Made by a program: the position numbers and the translations under genes
Source of the DNA: Aedoeadaptatus coxii
GTDB taxonomy: Bacteria; Bacillota; Clostridia; Tissierellales; Peptoniphilaceae
Length of the DNA: 64,000 bases
Direction: 5' to 3' (one strand)
Assembly (NCBI RefSeq): GCF_903819215.1
Contig: NZ_CAIJCT010000007.1
Notes under the pieces: model-generated
Told to the model about the DNA's origin: nothing
Database searches by the model: none
Seen by the model: the letters and a program-made list of their open reading frames with translations, nothing else
Shown here: positions 7,308 through 16,149 of the stretch, piece after piece
Numbering within the stretch: the stretch's first letter is position 1
How the letters are laid out: each line of letters starts with the position of its first letter

Positions 7308-9566
7308 TTATCCTAAAATGCCGCGCATCCAATGGCCTCGCGTAAAGTCTTTTACAGCGAGCTTTTCCACTTTCTCTCCGTCGATAACGCGCCGCGCTTC
7401 TTTAATTATATCGGTAATGTCTTCTCCCAAACGACTGCGAATTTTTAGGGCAGTAGGCTTCAAAGCCATTACCTGCTCTCTCTTATCGCCGAGATAAATG
7501 GGTAAGCTGTTGTAAATCTCCGTCATATCGCCGACGCGCCTAAAGGGAAAGGTGACATTTTTTTCATCCCGCAGAGAATAACCACGTCTTAAATTACATG
7601 ACGTGCAGTTTCTATCTTTTCCGCAACCTTTAATTAGGCTCATAGGACAATGACGCATGGTCATGGAACGGGGATAGCCGTAATAAAGAACTTCGCCGCA
7701 AGTTCCGAACCTGCGCGTCATTCCACGGAGTTGTTCCCGCCTACATTCGAAGGAGGGGATAATATCCCCCTTTCCCGCAAAATGGCGGAAGCTGTAACTG
7801 TTGAAAATATTGATTCCTTCGCCGAAAACCACGTGACCCTCGGCATTTTGAATTTGTCCGAGGTTTTGCACCACGACGCCGTCAAAGAAATCTTTTATTT
7901 CCTCATAACCCTCGAGGGATTCGTAAGGAAGGCTCGCGTAAACCGGAACGGAAACTGTATTTAAAAATGCCATCCCCTCTTTCGACGGAAGGAAATAAAG
8001 CTCCAAACGATCGATTAAGTCGTAGGGCAAATCTTTCAGCATTTCCTCGTCGGCGATTTCCACAGTAAGAATTGTCTTGTTGCTTTTTAATTTTTCAAAC
8101 CGTTCGTAAAACTCGATAGGTTCGAGACTCCGCTCCTCCCCCGCTTCATACTTGGAGAGGGCTTCCCGCCTGAGGGCGTTGACGAGGGAGATGGGCAAGA
8201 AGACATCCTCGTCCACATCGAGCGTTAAACTTGCTAAGCGATAGGCGGAGGTGTCAAATTTCGAGAGATTGGTACGAATACGCTCTTCGTTTAATTTTGC
8301 CGAACGGGCTCTTTCTAAAATCTCGTCGCCAACGGCTTCCGATGTGCGTGCGCCTTCCAAACAAAAAATCGGCCGTTCGCCGATGCGAGCGATAAATGTG
8401 CCTTGAAGGCCTTCGCTCCCCATAACATCTTCCGGCGTTACCTTTAAACTTGCTTCCAATGCAGTAGATGTAAGACGGACGATGTTCGTCCCTTTATCGG
8501 GAATGAGGGAAACTTTTCCGTCGAAGGTTTCTCGTTCCCCTTTCCCCTTGACCGTTATTTCCAGTAAATCGCCGACATCAGGAACGGTATTCCACAGAAT
8601 TTTCCCCGAATCGTCGACCTTCCCAATAACGATCCCACGGTGATTGGGTCGCTTCGTGCTGACAAAATCGTGGCCGAATGCGCCGAAACCTAATCCCTTC
8701 GTATAGGAACGATTAAACATCTGTGCCATTTCGTCCCCATCGTATGACCTGCCGCCCAGCGCCAAATCGTAATTCCGCGTGACGGCGGCGACGTATTCGG
8801 GAGATTTCATGCGCCCTTCAAGCTTAAAGGAGTAGACGCCGGCATCTGCCAATTCTTCCACGGAATCGACTGTTCTCAAATCCCTTGGACTTAGTAAATA
8901 GCCTCTTTCCAGCACAGAGTTTCCTTTTTCATCTTCAATGGTATAGCGTTTTCTGCAGGGTTGCGCACAGCTCCCTCGATTTCCGCTCCTGCCGCCGATG
9001 TAGGAACTCATTTCGCATTGGCCGCTAATGGAGACGCAAAGGGCGCCGTGGCAAAAAGCCTCGATTTCCATGTCGGTGTTTTCGTGGATCCTTCGAATTT
9101 CTTCCACGGTAATTTCCCTACCCACGACGACGCGGCTAAAGCCCATGTCCTCGATGTAGCGAGCGCCTTCCAAGTCCATAATGCTCATTTGCGTCGAACC
9201 GTGGCGTTCGAAATCCGGAAGATAGCGGGCCAACAAATCAGCGACGCCGATATCTTGAAGAATGACACCGTCGATCCCTATTCTGTAAAGATCGGCTGCG
9301 TATTCCACCGCCCGTTTGCACTCCTCGTCGGATAACAGAATATTTAACGTGACGTAAACTTTATTACCCCTAACATGGGCATAGGAGATGGCACGAGCCA
9401 TCTCCTCCATAGTAAAATTCTGTGCACTTGCCCTGGCAGAAAATTCCTTTCCGCCTAAATAAACCGCATCGGCTCCATTCTCGATGGCTGCATAAAAAGA
9501 CGCCATATTCCCTGCCGGAGCCAGAAGTTCTACCCTATTTCTCTTCATGATTACCGCGGAGCACAT
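7308..9566 (-). CDS. U32 family peptidase with DUF3656 domain
   Basis: The 752-residue protein opens with the U32 signature 'ELLAPAGNMASFYAAIENGA' and carries the family motif 'EAFCHGALCVSISGQC' near residue 170. A DUF3656-type middle domain and a Cys-rich C-terminal stretch with CGKDRNCTSC follow. Family members include YegQ/RlhA, which hydroxylates 23S rRNA, and collagenase-like proteins. The present one most resembles the long RlhA/U32 type, so an rRNA- or prephenate-dependent hydroxylation role is plausible but not proven. The start is ATG 9566 with AAGGAG 4 bases upstream; a second in-frame ATG at 9548 lacks a site. The start lies inside the end of zapA by 32 bases. Confidence 0.85.
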   Translation of the reverse strand: MCSAVIMKRNRVELLAPAGNMASFYAAIENGADAVYLGGKEFSARASAQNFTMEEMARAISYAHVRGNKVYVTLNILLSDEECKRAVEYAADLYRIGIDGVILQDIGVADLLARYLPDFERHGSTQMSIMDLEGARYIEDMGFSRVVVGREITVEEIRRIHENTDMEIEAFCHGALCVSISGQCEMSSYIGGRSGNRGSCAQPCRKRYTIEDEKGNSVLERGYLLSPRDLRTVDSVEELADAGVYSFKLEGRMKSPEYVAAVTRNYDLALGGRSYDGDEMAQMFNRSYTKGLGFGAFGHDFVSTKRPNHRGIVIGKVDDSGKILWNTVPDVGDLLEITVKGKGERETFDGKVSLIPDKGTNIVRLTSTALEASLKVTPEDVMGSEGLQGTFIARIGERPIFCLEGARTSEAVGDEILERARSAKLNEERIRTNLSKFDTSAYRLASLTLDVDEDVFLPISLVNALRREALSKYEAGEERSLEPIEFYERFEKLKSNKTILTVEIADEEMLKDLPYDLIDRLELYFLPSKEGMAFLNTVSVPVYASLPYESLEGYEEIKDFFDGVVVQNLGQIQNAEGHVVFGEGINIFNSYSFRHFAGKGDIIPSFECRREQLRGMTRRFGTCGEVLYYGYPRSMTMRHCPMSLIKGCGKDRNCTSCNLRRGYSLRDEKNVTFPFRRVGDMTEIYNSLPIYLGDKREQVMALKPTALKIRSRLGEDITDIIKEARRVIDGEKVEKLAVKDFTRGHWMRGILG

Positions 9567-10092
9567 AGATCTCCTTGTTCAAATCGATTAAACGCATCTG
9601 CGCTTCGTAATTCTTTTCTTCCAATTCCTGAATCGCCGCATCTTTCGATTTGATCTCCTCATCGAAGCTTTCGCTTTTATGCTTAAGCTCCTCGATTTCT
9701 TTTTGAAGAGATTTTCCCTCTTCTTCTTTTGCTTTCAGCTCCGATTTTAAGCTTTCATAGCGCTTATTAAAACTTTCGATTCTCTCATCTTTTTCCGCAA
9801 TGTGTTTTTTAAGATTTTCGATCTCCGAAAGCTTTTCTTTCATCGCTTCCCTATCGCCTGCAAGGGCTCCGGCCTCTTGATCGGAGCGTTCCAATTTGTG
9901 CATGTCATCTAAAGCATTTAACAAGCTCAAAATATACAATTGTACGTCATTCAGGCGATAATTATTATTTTCAACGTCCTTGATGCGGCTGTTGGCCTCA
10001 TCAGCTAAACCCTTTACATAATCGGCATCGTCTCCGCCGACGACGTAAAACGTCATGCCGGCAATTTCAACTTGTACACGCTTAGATTCCAT
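9535..10092 (-). CDS. zapA: Cell division protein ZapA
   Basis: The 185-residue protein starts with the ZapA fold (about 1-75, 'VQVEIAGMTFYVVGGDDADY'), followed by a long charged coiled coil (about 75-185). ZapA binds and bundles FtsZ filaments at the division site. This protein is longer than the usual 85-110 residues because of the extended coiled coil, a form seen in other Firmicutes. ATG 10092 follows AAGAGGTG. It lies 10 bases after pheT, and its last codons overlap the start of the U32 gene. Confidence 0.88.
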   Translation of the reverse strand: MESKRVQVEIAGMTFYVVGGDDADYVKGLADEANSRIKDVENNNYRLNDVQLYILSLLNALDDMHKLERSDQEAGALAGDREAMKEKLSEIENLKKHIAEKDERIESFNKRYESLKSELKAKEEEGKSLQKEIEELKHKSESFDEEIKSKDAAIQELEEKNYEAQMRLIDLNKEIYVLRGNHEEK

Positions 10093-10102
10093 TTTGCACC
10101 TC

Positions 10103-12499
10103 TTATTTCGATCGCAATTGCCCTTGGAATTTCGTCTCGATACCTTCGATTAAGCTATCGACGGTGGGGACAATTTCCTTTTCTTTTAGCGTACGCTCTT
10201 TATGGCGGAAGGCCAACTTAAGGGCAATACTCTTCTTGCCGTCTTCAATTCCCTTGCCGAAGTAAACGTCGAATACTTCCACACTTTCGAGGAATTCGCC
10301 GCCGTTTGCTTCCACATAATCCAGTAAATCCTGAGCGGGAAGCTTTTTGTCTACGACAAATGCTAAATCCCGTTCCATAGAGGGGAATCGAGCAATGGGC
10401 TTGTACGTCACATTATCTTTTGCGTAATCCACGATTTTCGTAAAGTCGAGTTCTGCAAGATACACCTCTTGTTTTAGACCCAAGTCGTCTTGTGCCTTGG
10501 GGTGAATACAACCGAAAATACCGATACATTCGTCGTGAATGTAAACTTCCGCTTGGCGTCCTTTATGGAACAATGGGAAATCTTGAACTTGAACGAAACG
10601 AAGTCCGTCGATTCCCAGTCTGGTCAGCACGGTTTCCACCGTCTTTTTCAGGTAATAGAAATCTTCTTCCCCGTAAAAACCGATGGCAAGCTTCATAAAT
10701 TCCTTAGGAAGACCTTCGTCGTCGATATCGACGGCAAAGACATTGCCGAATTCAAATCCGTAAGCCGAGGGATTTTTGTAACTCATGTTCTTTACGAAAA
10801 TATCCAACATATTGGGCAAGAGAGTGGTTCGCATAATGGAATATTCTTCGCCGAGAGGATTGAAAATTTTGACGGCGCGACGCAAGGGATCGTCTTCGGG
10901 AAGTCGAATACGATCGAATGCCGACGGACCCATAAAGGAATAGGTCATGAACTCATTATAGCCCGCAGCCAATAACACGTCTTGCGCCTTCTTTTCGACC
11001 TGACGATATAAACTCTTGCCGCCGCGGGTAAGAGTTCCCTTCAAAGGAAGGGGCGTAATGTTGCCGAATCCGTAAATACGGCCCACTTCTTCCGCTAAAT
11101 CTTCCCAAATATGGAGATCGCCGCGCATCGTGGGAATGGTGGCATGTAAGGTATCGCCGTCGAGGGTGGTTTCGATTAAAAGGGATTCTAAAATACGCAC
11201 CATGTCGTCGCCGGAAATAGATGTGCCGAGAAGACCGTTAATGCGTTTCACACTGGCATCGATCGTCCAGGGTTTTAATTCTTCAGGATAGTGATCCATG
11301 GAACCCTTGGCAACTTTTGCCGCTCCGATTTCGACGGCCAACTCGCAGACGCGATCCACTGCCTTTTGAGCCATATTGGGATCGAGTCCTTTTTCAAAAC
11401 GGGTAGACGCTTCAGAGCGCAGACCTAAACGTTTTGATGTTTTGCGGATGTGTCCGGCTTCAAAATTGGCGCCTTCCAAAACGACGGTGTGGGTTCCTTC
11501 GGATACGCCGGAAATGGCACCGCCCATGACGCCGGCGAGGCCGACAATGCCGCTTTCGTCGCAAATGACGATATCATCGGCAGTTAAGGTACGTTCCACT
11601 TCGTCGAGAGTCGTCATGGTTTCCCCGTCTTTAGCGAGGCGCACGTGAAGTTCAGGCCCTTTGAGGGAATCCAAATCGTATGCGTGGAGAGGTTGTCCAT
11701 ATTCCAACATCACGTAGTTCGTTAAGTCGACGATATTGTTAATGGGACGCACGCCCGATGCCATTAAATCGTTTTGAAGCCATTGAGGCGACGGAGCTAC
11801 TTTAACATCTGTAAGCATTCGTAAATAAAAGCGAGGAGCAAATTCCGTCTCTACATGGAGGCCGTTAAACTTGTCGCTCATGGAGACATCGCTCGTCTCT
11901 TCCACAATAGGATCTTTCATGGAAAGTTTGCTGCCTGTAGAAGCTGCCGTTTCTACTGCCATACCGCGAATACTCAAACAGTCCGGGCGGTTAGGCGTAA
12001 TTTCAAGTTCGATTACCTCTTTATCCAACTCTAAAAGCTTTAAGTAATCGGTACCCGGTGCTACATCCGATTCTAAAATATGAATGCCGTCGCGAGCGGA
12101 TTTCGGGATCACGGACGTGTCCATGCCCACTTCTTCTAAAGAACACATCATGCCGAGGCTGGGAAGGCCGCGCATTTCCGTGTTGTGAATTTCCATGCCG
12201 CCGGCCAGCTTTGCGCCGTCCAATGCGACGGGCACGAGGGCGCCTTCAAAGACATTTTTCGCAGCTGTTAAAATTTGCTTAACTTCGCCACCTACATCAA
12301 TTTGGCAAACGACGAGCTTATCGGCATTGGGATGAGGCTTAATTTCTAAAATTTTTCCCACGACGATGCCGCTTAAATCTTTACTGCGCAAAAGGATGGA
12401 TTCTACGTGATTGCCCGTCGCCGTAATCTCGTCGGCTATGGCACGCGTATCACCATTGAGTGTTACATATTTTTCAAGCCATGATTTAGGTAATAACAT
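10103..12499 (-). CDS. pheT: Phenylalanine--tRNA ligase beta subunit
   Basis: The 798-residue protein is full length. An N-terminal tRNA-binding OB domain (about 40-150, 'VVGKILEIKPHPNADKL') is followed by the B3/B4 editing domain, the B5 domain, the catalytic-like core and a C-terminal FDX-ACB anticodon-binding domain ('FPSMERDLAFVVDKKL'). It pairs with PheS in the alpha2-beta2 enzyme that charges tRNA-Phe. ATG 12499 follows TAGGAGG. It comes 8 bases after pheS in the same operon. Confidence 0.97.
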   Translation of the reverse strand: MLLPKSWLEKYVTLNGDTRAIADEITATGNHVESILLRSKDLSGIVVGKILEIKPHPNADKLVVCQIDVGGEVKQILTAAKNVFEGALVPVALDGAKLAGGMEIHNTEMRGLPSLGMMCSLEEVGMDTSVIPKSARDGIHILESDVAPGTDYLKLLELDKEVIELEITPNRPDCLSIRGMAVETAASTGSKLSMKDPIVEETSDVSMSDKFNGLHVETEFAPRFYLRMLTDVKVAPSPQWLQNDLMASGVRPINNIVDLTNYVMLEYGQPLHAYDLDSLKGPELHVRLAKDGETMTTLDEVERTLTADDIVICDESGIVGLAGVMGGAISGVSEGTHTVVLEGANFEAGHIRKTSKRLGLRSEASTRFEKGLDPNMAQKAVDRVCELAVEIGAAKVAKGSMDHYPEELKPWTIDASVKRINGLLGTSISGDDMVRILESLLIETTLDGDTLHATIPTMRGDLHIWEDLAEEVGRIYGFGNITPLPLKGTLTRGGKSLYRQVEKKAQDVLLAAGYNEFMTYSFMGPSAFDRIRLPEDDPLRRAVKIFNPLGEEYSIMRTTLLPNMLDIFVKNMSYKNPSAYGFEFGNVFAVDIDDEGLPKEFMKLAIGFYGEEDFYYLKKTVETVLTRLGIDGLRFVQVQDFPLFHKGRQAEVYIHDECIGIFGCIHPKAQDDLGLKQEVYLAELDFTKIVDYAKDNVTYKPIARFPSMERDLAFVVDKKLPAQDLLDYVEANGGEFLESVEVFDVYFGKGIEDGKKSIALKLAFRHKERTLKEKEIVPTVDSLIEGIETKFQGQLRSK

Positions 12500-12507
12500 A
12501 ATTCCTC

Positions 12508-13530
12508 CTAGAATTGAGACAAGAAGCGATCATCGTTTTCGAACATGAGGCGAATATTGTCGATGCCGTATTTAACCATGGCAATACGATCGATCCCCAT
12601 GCCGAAGGCAAATCCGCTGTAAACGTCGGGGTCGATGCCGCAGTTTCTTAAAACATTGGGGTGTACAACGCCTGCGCCTAACAGTTCCATACTCCATCCC
12701 GTTTCGTGACAAGCCGGGCAGCCTTCGCCGTGGCAAACCAAACAGGTAACGTCGACTTCCGTAGACGGTTCCGTAAAGGGGAAGTTGTGGGGACGGTAGC
12801 GAATGTGCATATCGTCGCCGAACATTTCTTTTACGAAGACATTGAGCGTATCGATTAAGTTGGCGAGGCTTACGCCCTTATCCACTACGAGTCCTTCAAA
12901 TTGATGAAACATGGGCGAATGGGTGTCGTCAACCTCGTCGAAGCGGAACACACGACCGGAACTTACGATGCGAAGCGGCGCGCCGTATTGTTTCATAGCG
13001 CGAATTTGCATAGGCGATGTATGGGTTCTTAAAAGGGTCTTATCGTCGATGTAGAAGGTATCGCTCTTGTCGCGAGACGGATGATTTTTCGGCGAGTTGA
13101 GAGCGTCGAAATTGTTGGCGACGCTTTCAATTTCAGGGCCGTCGACGACGGTAAAGCCCATTTCCACGAAGAGATCTTCCAATTCTTCCTTCGTCTTTAA
13201 AAGCGGATGGCGATGACCTACACGGAGTTTAGCCGGATTTAGGGTAACATCCAGGTACTCTTCTTCCATGCGCACATCGTAGGCCGCTTCTTTTATGTCG
13301 GATTTTTTCTTATCTAATTCTATTTGAACTTCCTCACGTACCTCATTGGCATAAGCTCCCATTACCGGGCGCTCTTCTTGGGGTAAACCGCCCAGTCCTT
13401 TAAGGATTTGAGTAAGCTCACCTTTTTTACCAAAGTATTGGAGACGAATTTTTTCCAATTCTTCAACAGTCTTTGCGTTTTCAATGGCAGCGAGTGCATT
13501 CGATTCAAGTTGTTGTAGCTGCTCTTTCAT
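12508..13530 (-). CDS. pheS: Phenylalanine--tRNA ligase alpha subunit
   Basis: Class II aminoacyl-tRNA synthetase catalytic subunit of 340 residues. An N-terminal coiled-coil arm (1-90) precedes the core with motif 2 'LRTHTSPMQIRAM' and motif 3 'GFAFGMGIDRIAMVKYGI'. It forms phenylalanyl-adenylate and transfers Phe to tRNA. ATG 13530 follows GGGGGTAC. It heads a long leftward operon. A TATAAT -10 (13569-13574, minus) without a clear -35 lies upstream. The leader is too short for a T-box, and no T-box motif is visible, unlike the case of valS. Confidence 0.97.
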   Translation of the reverse strand: MKEQLQQLESNALAAIENAKTVEELEKIRLQYFGKKGELTQILKGLGGLPQEERPVMGAYANEVREEVQIELDKKKSDIKEAAYDVRMEEEYLDVTLNPAKLRVGHRHPLLKTKEELEDLFVEMGFTVVDGPEIESVANNFDALNSPKNHPSRDKSDTFYIDDKTLLRTHTSPMQIRAMKQYGAPLRIVSSGRVFRFDEVDDTHSPMFHQFEGLVVDKGVSLANLIDTLNVFVKEMFGDDMHIRYRPHNFPFTEPSTEVDVTCLVCHGEGCPACHETGWSMELLGAGVVHPNVLRNCGIDPDVYSGFAFGMGIDRIAMVKYGIDNIRLMFENDDRFLSQF

Positions 13531-13640
13531 AAGTACCCCCTTCGGATAGTGCTATCATCTGATGGTTTATTATATCACAGTTTTTTTTGTGATCCTATTG
13601 CTCGAACAAATAAGCGTCATATCTTTCCGTGAACTCCGGC

Positions 13641-13669
13641 TTGCTTAAATATAGACCCTATGTTATACT
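13641..13669 (+). promoter_or_regulatory. Promoter of tRNA-Cys
   Basis: A -35 TTGCTT (13641-13646), a 17-base spacer and a -10 TATACT (13664-13669) lie 18 bases upstream of the mature tRNA 5' end on the plus strand. Confidence 0.7.
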
Positions 13670-13687
13670 AGACAAGTCACAAGTTGT

Positions 13688-13761
13688 GGCGACATAGCCA
13701 AGTGGTAAGGCGCGGGTCTGCAACACCCTTATCCCCGGTTCAAGTCCGGGTGTCGCCTCCA
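13688..13761 (+). tRNA. tRNA-Cys (GCA)
   Basis: A complete cloverleaf: the acceptor stem GGCGACA pairs with TGTCGCC, the D arm is 'GCCAAGTGGTAAGGC', the anticodon loop 'GGTCTGCAACACC' has anticodon GCA, and the T arm is 'CCCGGTTCAAGTCCGGG'. CCA is encoded (13759-13761). It is a single-gene transcription unit between a promoter and a terminator. Confidence 0.96.
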
Positions 13762-13785
13762 AACCGTCGTTTCGACGGTTTTTTT
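13762..13785 (+). terminator. Terminator of tRNA-Cys
   Basis: A perfect 8-base stem AACCGTCG/CGACGGTT with loop TTT starts right after the encoded CCA and is followed by a T run. Confidence 0.88.
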
Positions 13786-13803
13786 ATTGCTCTTTTCTAT
13801 TTA

Positions 13804-13838
13804 AAATCCCCCTCTCCTTTTTTTGGAGAAGGGGATTT
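13804..13838 (-). terminator. Terminator, probably bidirectional
   Basis: An inverted repeat AAATCCCC-TCTCC / GGAGAAGGGGATTT with one mismatch lies 4 bases past the stop of the leftward O-antigen ligase gene. T-rich bases follow on both strands (weak on the minus side), so it may serve the convergent tRNA-Cys transcript as a backup too. Confidence 0.55.
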
Positions 13839-13841
13839 GTT

Positions 13842-15209
13842 TTATGTTATGGAATTTTCCTTGATATGATTGAGGTTCGTCAAGATGCCCACGACGGCGA
13901 AAAACAAGACGACGATTCTAAAATAAAACCACGTATAATCAACGAAGCTCATTAAAAAGAAACCGGCGAGGGATGCAATGCAGGCAATTTGAAGAATCTT
14001 AACCTTAACCTCTTTCTGCGAAAAACTCGACAGTGCCTTTAATACCGTTTTCGCCATGTAAGCCAGAAGAAAGATCACAGAAAAGATACCTGCTTCAATG
14101 GCGAGCTGCAAATATAAATTGTGGCTATGGGCGACGGTGGTAAGTTCTTTTACTTTATAACTTTCAAAGACTTTTTGGAAAATATCGCCGCCGAGGCCGA
14201 CGCCTCCCAGCCACTGGTAATCTTCGCGCATAAGCGACGCACATTCGTAAATAAAACGTCGGTAGCCGAGGGATGTATCATTTTTATTGAAAATAGACAT
14301 GACCCGCACCTGAATGGTTTGCGGCATAAAGAAAAACGAAATCAGCCCCATCATTAAAAAAATGGGCAATAACCGAGGTTTGTATAATGCAATAAACACC
14401 GCCATGGCAAAGGCAAAGGAGCCCCACGCCGAACGGGAACCTGTCGCCAAAAGTACGTACAACGAAAGGAAGAGGGTAACGGCCGCCAACGCCTTTACGA
14501 TTTTAGAATCGTGAACTAAGAAAAGTCCGCAAACCAATGGTAAAACGAGGAGATAAAACTCCCCTAATATATTCGGATTGCCCAAGGTACTGTATACCCT
14601 GCCGCTTAATTCCTGACTAATGGAAATATCCGTTTGGGACAAATTGACGGACACGCCGATAACGTGCTTTTGTAAAATTCCGTAAAGGCTAACGACGAGC
14701 GCCGCCAATGTTAAGGCGACGATCACGTGGATAAGATCATCCCGCGACCGTACCTGATTAATAAATACGGAAAAAATAATGAACACCGCACCGTAAGTCA
14801 AGCCGTAGGAAAGGCTCAACGGGGGATGGATTGAAAACACCGTCGCCAAAGCGATGGTCATCATGAATAAGACGAAAAAATCCTCAAAAGGTCGACGGGC
14901 CTTTCCTTCACGGTTCATGACCCCGAGAATCCAAAGGCCGAAGGCCATGAGAAAGAGGTATTTATTGGACCACAAACTGTCGGGAATAATGCTGCATAAA
15001 ATGAGCCCGATGCCCATAATAAAGGAAATGTATTTTGAACATAAGCCTAATAAACTGAAGATCAAGCTTTTCTTTGCAAGCCACGTCAACAGCTTTTGAA
15101 GATTACTTTCCAGTAGGCCGTATACATTCACTATTCCCTTTCGGATAAGGGACTCTTCCCAAGGATTGTAATTCACATTGGCTCGAAACCGTTGAATCAT
15201 ACGCTCCAT
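13842..15209 (-). CDS. O-antigen ligase/polymerase-like membrane protein (locus A)
   Basis: The 455-residue protein has about ten to twelve hydrophobic segments and the Wzy/WaaL pattern. A large outer loop contains 'GRVYSTLGNPNILGEFY' and a second half contains 'ATGSRSAWG' and 'AHSHNLYLQLAIEAG'. Such proteins polymerise or ligate undecaprenyl-linked glycans at the outer face of the membrane. The first 60 residues form an amphipathic extension ahead of the first membrane segment. ATG 15209 directly abuts the upstream gene (TAA-ATG) with AGGTGA before it. It is paralogous to the protein at 60312-61682. The exact glycan is unknown. Confidence 0.82.
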   Translation of the reverse strand: MERMIQRFRANVNYNPWEESLIRKGIVNVYGLLESNLQKLLTWLAKKSLIFSLLGLCSKYISFIMGIGLILCSIIPDSLWSNKYLFLMAFGLWILGVMNREGKARRPFEDFFVLFMMTIALATVFSIHPPLSLSYGLTYGAVFIIFSVFINQVRSRDDLIHVIVALTLAALVVSLYGILQKHVIGVSVNLSQTDISISQELSGRVYSTLGNPNILGEFYLLVLPLVCGLFLVHDSKIVKALAAVTLFLSLYVLLATGSRSAWGSFAFAMAVFIALYKPRLLPIFLMMGLISFFFMPQTIQVRVMSIFNKNDTSLGYRRFIYECASLMREDYQWLGGVGLGGDIFQKVFESYKVKELTTVAHSHNLYLQLAIEAGIFSVIFLLAYMAKTVLKALSSFSQKEVKVKILQIACIASLAGFFLMSFVDYTWFYFRIVVLFFAVVGILTNLNHIKENSIT

Positions 15210-15686
15210 TTAATCACCTACATATTGGATTTTAGAAAGTCTGATTTGATCCAACATGACGATGCCGGCGCTGAATGTGTTGGACTGACCGACGAAGTAA
15301 TTGGTTTCGCCGATGAGAATCCCTTTGTCCGTCTCCGTGCCCTTGGCTTTGATATGAAGTGTTACTTTTTCATAGCGATCCTTGTCCACGGAAAGAGTTT
15401 TGCCGTTAAAGGTAAAATCTTCTTCGTCTAAAGGTTCCCTATCTACCGATGTAATGGTGCCCAGCGTAACGGATTGAGGCGCATCTTTAAATGGTGCGCC
15501 GACTTTTATTTTCTCGGCAATTTCTTTTTCCAAGTAGGGTACGACGATGGTAAGATCCGCTTCCCTCTCGCCACCCTTTGCCGATGTACGACCTTCGGCG
15601 ATGTTGATTTTATTTGCAAAAAGAATCACCGACGCAACACAGGCTACGACGATGAGGATATCGAAAATTCTAATTTTGCTTTTCAT
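15210..15686 (-). CDS. DUF4330-like membrane-anchored protein
   Basis: The 158-residue protein has one N-terminal membrane segment (about 8-28, 'FDILIVVACVASVILFA') and a beta-rich outside domain ending in 'AGIVMLDQIRLSKIQYVGD'. The layout and the 'ILIGETNYFVGQSNTF' stretch match the DUF4330 family, which is often found beside polysaccharide genes. The function is unknown; an accessory in glycan assembly is inferred from the neighbours. ATG 15686 follows GAGGTAG and overlaps the end of the preceding gene by 17 bases. Confidence 0.65.
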   Translation of the reverse strand: MKSKIRIFDILIVVACVASVILFANKINIAEGRTSAKGGEREADLTIVVPYLEKEIAEKIKVGAPFKDAPQSVTLGTITSVDREPLDEEDFTFNGKTLSVDKDRYEKVTLHIKAKGTETDKGILIGETNYFVGQSNTFSAGIVMLDQIRLSKIQYVGD

Positions 15687-16149
15687 TTTCTACCTCGATG
15701 TTCTTTATTTTTCCGTGAATTTGTAAGTCTCCGACAGTAAAGGTCAACTCTTCTCCCAGGAGACATTTCGTGCCGTTAATGTAAATGCCGTCGTCGCCGA
15801 CTTTAGCCCGCGTGGCCACATTGATTCTGAGGGATTTAAAGTTTGTGTCTTCTCCCCGACCGTCTTCGATCCCCGTGTATTCCGAAGTCGGATTGTCGAT
15901 AGGTTTGTCGACGGAGAAAGATGCGACGGTACCGATTGTATTGTTTCGGCGTTTGTCGATACAAATATCCCCTTCTTTGATAGCCTCCGTACTCGGCGTT
16001 TCGATTTCGTCACTTTCGATGGTGATGATGCTGTTGCCGCCTGTCATATCTTCTTTTTCCGCCGTTTTTTGGCGCACGACGACGATGAGAAAGGCCGCCA
16101 GGAGAATAATGAAAAGTATATCTAACAGCCTAAGCTTTTTTGTTGCCAT
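15670..16149 (-). CDS. DUF4330-like membrane-anchored protein
   Basis: The 159-residue protein has an N-terminal membrane segment ('LLDILFIILLAAFLIVVV') and an outside domain with 'GIYINGTKCLLGEELTFTVG', which parallels 'GILIGETNYFVGQSNTFSAG' in the next gene. The two are tandem paralogues. The start is ATG 16149, 6 bases after AAGGAG; a longer frame from 16164 lacks a site. It overlaps the glycosyltransferase gene by 20 bases. The function is not known. Confidence 0.65.
   Translation of the reverse strand: MATKKLRLLDILFIILLAAFLIVVVRQKTAEKEDMTGGNSIITIESDEIETPSTEAIKEGDICIDKRRNNTIGTVASFSVDKPIDNPTSEYTGIEDGRGEDTNFKSLRINVATRAKVGDDGIYINGTKCLLGEELTFTVGDLQIHGKIKNIEVENEKQN

Noticed and set aside
13575..13596. 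Inverted repeat ATCACA-N8-TGTGAT upstream of pheS, considered as an operator
   Set aside because: Arms are only 6 bases and separated by a T run; too weak without conservation data.
13535..13680. Possible T-box leader for pheS
   Set aside because: No GGTGGTACCGCG-like core and no terminator/antiterminator pair on the minus strand; the gap is too short and is shared with the tRNA-Cys promoter.
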